A stretch of 8,772 bases of DNA from Vicinamibacteria bacterium (lineage in GTDB: Bacteria > Acidobacteriota > Vicinamibacteria > Fen-336 > JAGNNV01). Where the stretch lies: the NCBI GenBank assembly GCA_016650185.1, contig JAENWE010000407.1:1-8772 (forward strand), written 5' to 3'. The notes under the pieces are model-generated. The model did not search any database and was not told the origin of the DNA. It saw only the letters and a program-made list of their open reading frames with translations. The position numbers and the translations under genes are program-made. This document shows, one piece after another, positions 6,451 to 8,772 of this stretch (within the stretch, counting starts at the first letter, position 1; the number at the start of each line of letters is the position of its first letter).

Positions 6451-7884
6451 CTAGAAGAGAGAGTTTGCGGCCGCCCGGGCGACGGCCATCAAGATCCCCG
6501 GGAATAGTCCCAGGCCAAACGTCAAAGCGGCGGCAAAAGCTACGAGGGACGGCACAACTCCTGACTCGGTCGCAAACTCGACATCGTCCTGAGGCTCTTC
6601 CATGTACATGAGGACGACGAGCCGGAGGTAGTAAAAGGCCGATACCACGCTCATCAGCACGCCAACCGCAGCGAGGCCGGAGTAACCAGAGGCGACCGCA
6701 GCCTTGAACAAATGGAATTTGCCTACGAAGCCCGCCGAAACCGGAACGCCGGTCAGGGAAATCAGAAGGACGGTCAGCATGGCAGCGAGCGCGGGCCGGC
6801 GGCGCGACAAACCGGTCAGATCGGTGGTAAGCGCCGGCTCCCGGCCGTTGCGGCGGATCGCGATCAGAAGCCCGAATGCCCCAAGGTTCGTAATCGCGTA
6901 GGTGGAAACGTAGAACAGCAGGGCCTCGAGCCCGCCGCGCCGATCGCTCATCCCCACGATCCCCGCGAGCATGTAGCCTGCGTGGGCGACCGACGAGAAC
7001 GCAAGCAGGCGCTTCAAATCCGTCTGGGCCAAAGCCCCCAGGTTCCCCACCACCATGGTGAACCCTGCGACCAGAGCCACTCCGGGCGCCCATGAGTCGC
7101 TCAGCCCGCCGAGGGTGATCGCGACCACCCGGCCGAGGGCTCCGAAGGCGGCAATCTTCACCCCGGCGGCCATGAACGCGGTGACCGACGTGGTGGCTCC
7201 CTGATAGACATCGGGCGACCACATATGGAAGGGCGCGGCGCCGACCTTAAAGAGGAACCCGACGAAGAAGAAGGCGGCGCCCATGAGGGCCAGAAGGCCT
7301 CCATCGGCCACGCCCTTCGCCATGAGGACGAGAGTGGTGCTGCCTGAGGCCCCGTAGAGCAGAGCGATGCCGAAAAGCAGGAAGGCTGACGAAAACGCCC
7401 CGGTGATGAAGTACTTGATCGCGGCCTCCTGCCGCCTCGGATCGGTGCGCGGCATGGCGCACAGCCCGTAGAGGGCCACGGACATGATTTCCAGAGCCAC
7501 GAAGAGGGAGATCGCTTCCTCGGCGGTGGCTAGACCCATCATGCCCACCACGCAGAAGAGCATCAGGGTGAAGAATTCGTGCGGGTACACCCGGTCGTCA
7601 TCGAGTCGCGCCGCCGAAAGCCAAACGGCCAGAATCGCCACCACGAGGATGGAGGCCTGCACGAAGGCGCTGTACGCGCCCCCCGCGATGGTTCCCCCAA
7701 GCGAACCCGTGGCCGGAGCGACAAGAATCAGGGACAGGGTCGCGCCCAGCCCGGCGGTGGCGATGTTGCGGCAGACCGCAAGACCGCTCCCGGCGAAGGC
7801 GCCGGCGAGGAGAACCACAAACGCGGTGAGTGCGACCAGGATCGCGGGCAGGACCGGCTGTAAATCGACGAGGGTGAGGTTCAC
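6451..7884 (-). CDS. nuoN: NADH-quinone oxidoreductase subunit N
   Basis: NuoN is one of the three antiporter-like membrane subunits of respiratory complex I and carries one of its proton channels in the inner membrane. From the GTG at 7884 the protein is 477 residues, close to the usual 480 or so, and almost wholly hydrophobic, consistent with about 14 membrane helices. Key charged residues expected in the channel are visible. They are Glu132 in LFVALEIMSVALYGL, Lys157 in AAIKYFITGAF, Lys213 and His220 in FLFKVGAAPFHMWSPDVYQG, Lys243 in AAGVKIAAF, and Lys389 in SAGFVGKFHLFKA. The GTG overlaps the nuoM TGA as GTGA, and GGAGGGAG lies upstream, so start choice is well supported. A longer reading frame extends upstream into nuoM but would lack family similarity. 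The stop is TAG. This is the usual last gene of nuo operons. Confidence 0.97.
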   Translation of the reverse strand: MNLTLVDLQPVLPAILVALTAFVVLLAGAFAGSGLAVCRNIATAGLGATLSLILVAPATGSLGGTIAGGAYSAFVQASILVVAILAVWLSAARLDDDRVYPHEFFTLMLFCVVGMMGLATAEEAISLFVALEIMSVALYGLCAMPRTDPRRQEAAIKYFITGAFSSAFLLFGIALLYGASGSTTLVLMAKGVADGGLLALMGAAFFFVGFLFKVGAAPFHMWSPDVYQGATTSVTAFMAAGVKIAAFGALGRVVAITLGGLSDSWAPGVALVAGFTMVVGNLGALAQTDLKRLLAFSSVAHAGYMLAGIVGMSDRRGGLEALLFYVSTYAITNLGAFGLLIAIRRNGREPALTTDLTGLSRRRPALAAMLTVLLISLTGVPVSAGFVGKFHLFKAAVASGYSGLAAVGVLMSVVSAFYYLRLVVLMYMEEPQDDVEFATESGVVPSLVAFAAALTFGLGLFPGILMAVARAAANSLF

Positions 7885-8772
7885 GGGTGCTCTCCCTCCG
7901 CGGCTATCGGTCCGCTCCGGGCCGGCGTCAGAGTCAACCTTTCGCTCATGCTGGTCGACCTCGCTCGCGCGTCTCGAATGATTTTCGTGACCGGCGCCTC
8001 GAGGCTCGGGGTGAAGAGCGAACTGAACACGCCCATGAACAGAGTCAGGAAAACAAGGGGCAGCAGGGTGGCCCACTCGCGGGCGTTCAGATCGGGCAGG
8101 TTCGCATTCTTGGCGTTCGTCACCTCTCCGTACATGACTCTTTGAACCATCCAGAGGATGTAGGCGGCGGAAAGAATGACGCCGAGAGTCGAGACGATCA
8201 CGAGAATCGGAGAAAAGGTGAAGGACCCCACCAGGATCAGGAACTCCCCGATGAACCCGTTGAATCCCGGAACCGCGATGGACGAGAGGCAGATGAGCAG
8301 AAACACCGCGGAGAACCGCGGGATCACGTTTCGGAGCCCGCCGAATTCGGAGATGAGCAGCGTGTGGCGACGCTCGTACAGCATGCCGACCATGAGGAAC
8401 AAAGCGCCGGTGGAGATGCCATGGTTCAGCATCTGGTAGCTGGCGCCCACCACCGACATCGGCGAAAAAGCGGCGATGCCCAGCATGACGAAGCCAAGAT
8501 GGGACACCGAGGAGTAGGCGACGAGTTTCTTGAGATTTGGCTGGACGAGAGAAACCAGCGCGCCGTAGACGATGCCCACCACGGCCAGCAAGGCCACGTA
8601 AGGAGCCGCTCGCGTGAACGCCACCGGGAACAGGGGGATGGCGAGGCGGAGAAACCCGTAGCCGCCCATCTTCAGCATGACCGCGGCCAGGATGACCGAG
8701 CCTGCGGTGGGCGCTTCCACGTGGGCGTCGGGCAGCCAGGTGTGGAACGGGAACATCGGGACCTTGATGGCG
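7881..8772 (-). CDS. nuoM: NADH-quinone oxidoreductase subunit M, 5' end outside window
   Basis: NuoM is a second antiporter-like proton-channel subunit of complex I in the inner membrane. The visible 296 residues are its C-terminal part. They begin within the conserved AIKVPMFPFHTWLPDAH and continue with VEAPTAGSVILAAVMLKMGGYG, both hallmarks of NuoM. Further conserved parts are NLKKLVAYSSVSHLGFVMLG, LNHGISTGALFLMVG and GFNGFIGEFLIL, the last carrying the conserved glutamate. The frame is open to the edge, so the internal ATG at 8756 is not the start. After the last membrane helix (ending near FSSLF) there is a hydrophilic tail of roughly 40 residues, longer than usual. Part of the DNA for that tail holds the nuoN ribosome-binding site. 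It overlaps nuoN by four bases, as expected for co-translated complex I subunits. Confidence 0.97.
   Translation of the reverse strand, partial: AIKVPMFPFHTWLPDAHVEAPTAGSVILAAVMLKMGGYGFLRLAIPLFPVAFTRAAPYVALLAVVGIVYGALVSLVQPNLKKLVAYSSVSHLGFVMLGIAAFSPMSVVGASYQMLNHGISTGALFLMVGMLYERRHTLLISEFGGLRNVIPRFSAVFLLICLSSIAVPGFNGFIGEFLILVGSFTFSPILVIVSTLGVILSAAYILWMVQRVMYGEVTNAKNANLPDLNAREWATLLPLVFLTLFMGVFSSLFTPSLEAPVTKIIRDARARSTSMSERLTLTPARSGPIAAEGEHP
7892..7899 (-). promoter_or_regulatory. Ribosome-binding site for nuoN (GGAGGGAG)
   Basis: GGAGGGAG on the minus strand ends 7 bases before the GTG at 7884 and lies inside the 3' end of nuoM. Together with the GTGA stop-start overlap it fixes the nuoN start and supports coupled translation. 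Confidence 0.65.

Noticed and set aside
7885..8076. An upstream start for nuoN at 8076, giving 541 residues.
   Set aside because: The extra 64 residues are out-of-frame nuoM sequence. The GTG at 7884 has a good ribosome-binding site and gives the normal family length.
8754..8756. The ATG at 8756 as the start of nuoM.
   Set aside because: The frame is open to the window edge and the residues before it (AIKVP) match the conserved NuoM sequence preceding MFPFHTWLPDAH, so the gene continues outside.

Overview
The window comes from a diderm (Gram-negative) bacterium with a fairly GC-rich genome. It encodes outer-membrane assembly proteins (BamA, a Skp/OmpH chaperone), lipid or lipopolysaccharide-type acyl metabolism (FabZ) and proton-pumping NADH dehydrogenase subunits (NuoM, NuoN). 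All seven genes lie on the minus strand, so transcription runs from high to low coordinates. The lineage cannot be fixed from sequence alone. The ClpC-type unfoldase placed next to bamA, and bamA-skp-fabZ with no lpxD between skp and fabZ, do not match the enterobacterial order. They would fit a deep lineage such as NC10/Rokubacteria, Nitrospirota or former Deltaproteobacteria; this is a guess.

In transcription order: the 3' two-thirds of nuoM (7881-8772, cut by the window edge) overlaps nuoN (6451-7884) at a GTGA junction. These are the last genes of a complex I operon. After 73 bases comes a small DUF167/YggU-family gene (6156-6377), and after a further 133 bases a ClpC-type AAA+ unfoldase gene (3695-6022). 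Its stop overlaps the start of bamA (1242-3698) as ATGA. The skp/ompH gene (558-1232) follows after 8 bases, and its ribosome-binding site overlaps the bamA stop codon. A 114-base gap containing a perfect 11-bp inverted repeat leads to fabZ (1-443, cut at its 3' end), which appears to start at TTG behind a strong Shine-Dalgarno sequence.

Functionally there are three blocks: respiration (nuoMN), cytoplasmic protein quality control (clpC) and envelope biogenesis (bamA, skp, fabZ). BamA folds outer-membrane beta-barrels. Skp carries unfolded barrel proteins through the periplasm to it. FabZ supplies hydroxyacyl dehydration for membrane fatty acids. The most notable points are the ClpC protein, which lacks the usual ClpC middle coiled-coil domain, its direct translational linkage to bamA, and the intergenic inverted repeat. 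No mobile element, CRISPR array, RNA gene or obviously new system was found. There is no gene-free stretch above 300 bases.
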